Shown here: positions 63,427-64,000 of the stretch, in pieces
Numbering within the stretch: position 1 is the first letter of the stretch
Layout: each line of letters begins with the position of its first letter
From: an uncultured Odoribacter sp.
GTDB taxonomy: Bacteria; Bacteroidota; Bacteroidia; Bacteroidales; Marinifilaceae
Length of the DNA: 64,000 nucleotides
Direction: 5' to 3'
Assembly: GCA_910588375.1 (NCBI GenBank)
Contig: CAJUQA010000002.1
Location: 207,183 to 271,182 of the forward strand
Program-made: the position numbers and the translations under genes
The notes under the pieces: model-generated
Seen by the model: only the letters and a program-made list of their open reading frames with translations
Databases searched by the model: none
What the model was told of the DNA's origin: nothing

Positions 63427-64000
63427 TTATTGCATATATTTAATTATAATATTTCATTGAACATGTCTGAAAAGGGAATGCTCAAGCCTCTATAATTCAG
63501 GCAATAATGCAAAATTACAAAATTCTTTTCATTATTTCATCATTCAACATAGATTTTGTAACTGACAAAATTCGATATAAATGGTTTCCATACAACACAT
63601 AAATAAGATTTTTTTCGTATAAGCGGCTTTATTCGTGGCACACCATCGCCCAAAAGGATTTTGAACGAACGTGTGCCAACTACCACATAAACTGAGAAAA
63701 GGGCTTATGCCAAAGAGGTGCTTTTACGGTTTTTCAGATGATTTTTCTTTTTCACTGTCTTTTTGAGCCGGAAGCGGAAAGCCGTGTATGATCGCCCGTC
63801 CATAAATGGAACAAGCCGTCACCCACAGCTGGCAAACCATACTTCCTTGCAGGTGGTTTGCCCGGTTTCACGCTACCGGCTATGTCCTTTTTTGTTGGGG
63901 ACTTCCTTTTTTCACGGATGCCGGGACGGTCGTATGGAACAGTCAGGCTATTTCGGTGGCGGTCATCCACACATTGTTACCGGTTACGCTGACCGCCTTG
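63427..64000. other. Decayed region with direct-repeat copy B and broken reading frame
   Basis: Copy B of the direct repeat lies at about 63607-63790; it lacks about 75 bp present in copy A. Further right on the minus strand, from 64000 downward, one frame reads KAVSVTGNNVWMTATEIA, stop, LFHTTVPASVKKG, then more stops and IIHGFPLPAQKDSEK. This looks like a degraded small protein gene with several nonsense changes. No intact gene is present up to the window edge. Confidence 0.5.

Overview
The window reads as a chromosome segment from a Bacteroidales bacterium. Supporting signs are the repeated promoter element TAnnTTTG ahead of many genes, the general lack of strong Shine-Dalgarno sequences, and lineage-typical families: FISUMP and BACON domains, an HU-related DNA-binding protein, DUF3078, DUF5683, DUF6266 and a C-terminal GyrA box. 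A placement near Odoribacteraceae is possible but is only a guess. I saw no tRNA, rRNA, CRISPR array or intact insertion sequence.

Left part (1-24 kb). A truncated FISUMP surface protein is followed by a biotin operon, bioB-bioA-bioF-bioG-bioC, which makes pimeloyl-ACP by the BioC/BioG route and continues to biotin except for a missing bioD. A short ORF resembling the N-terminal leader of an outer-membrane receptor and an attenuator-like hairpin precede bioB. Next come a convergent calcium P-type ATPase, an HU-like protein behind two perfect ACGT-centred palindromes, a BACON/leucine-rich-repeat lipoprotein and an AAA ATPase. Histidine degradation genes (hutI-ftcD) follow. A cell-shape operon, read right to left, runs purH-mreB-mreC-mreD-mrdA-rodA.

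Middle part (24-45 kb). This is mostly housekeeping: aminopeptidase P, an XRE regulator with a clear operator array, uvrA-pyrK-pyrD, rpsF-rpsR-rplI, an SDR-DUF3078-NdpA-mltG operon, gyrA with a TPR gene, an MBL hydrolase and an RsmI-like methyltransferase.

Right part (45-64 kb) is accessory. Two diverged copies of a roughly 230-nt structured RNA (45.67-45.91 kb and 60.86-61.10 kb, minus strand) stand 50-60 nt ahead of genes for secreted proteins. Base changes between the copies are compensatory in several helices, and almost all residual mismatches become G-U pairs only on the minus strand. Each copy ends in a terminator, so they are candidate attenuators or small RNAs. Between them lies a defence-like operon: a small XRE regulator, a PIN-GNAT-EVE-like fusion, an ASCH protein and a Fic protein. 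After it come a DUF6266 pair and a WYL regulator. Copy 2 of the RNA leads an eight-gene envelope operon: two LPP20-like secreted proteins, a lipoprotein with five carboxypeptidase-regulatory repeats and a beta-helix, a SUMF1-like protein, two Sel1 proteins, and two anchored proteins. The right end carries a two-gene cassette (ComEC-type metallo-beta-lactamase protein plus membrane protein) between decayed direct repeats.
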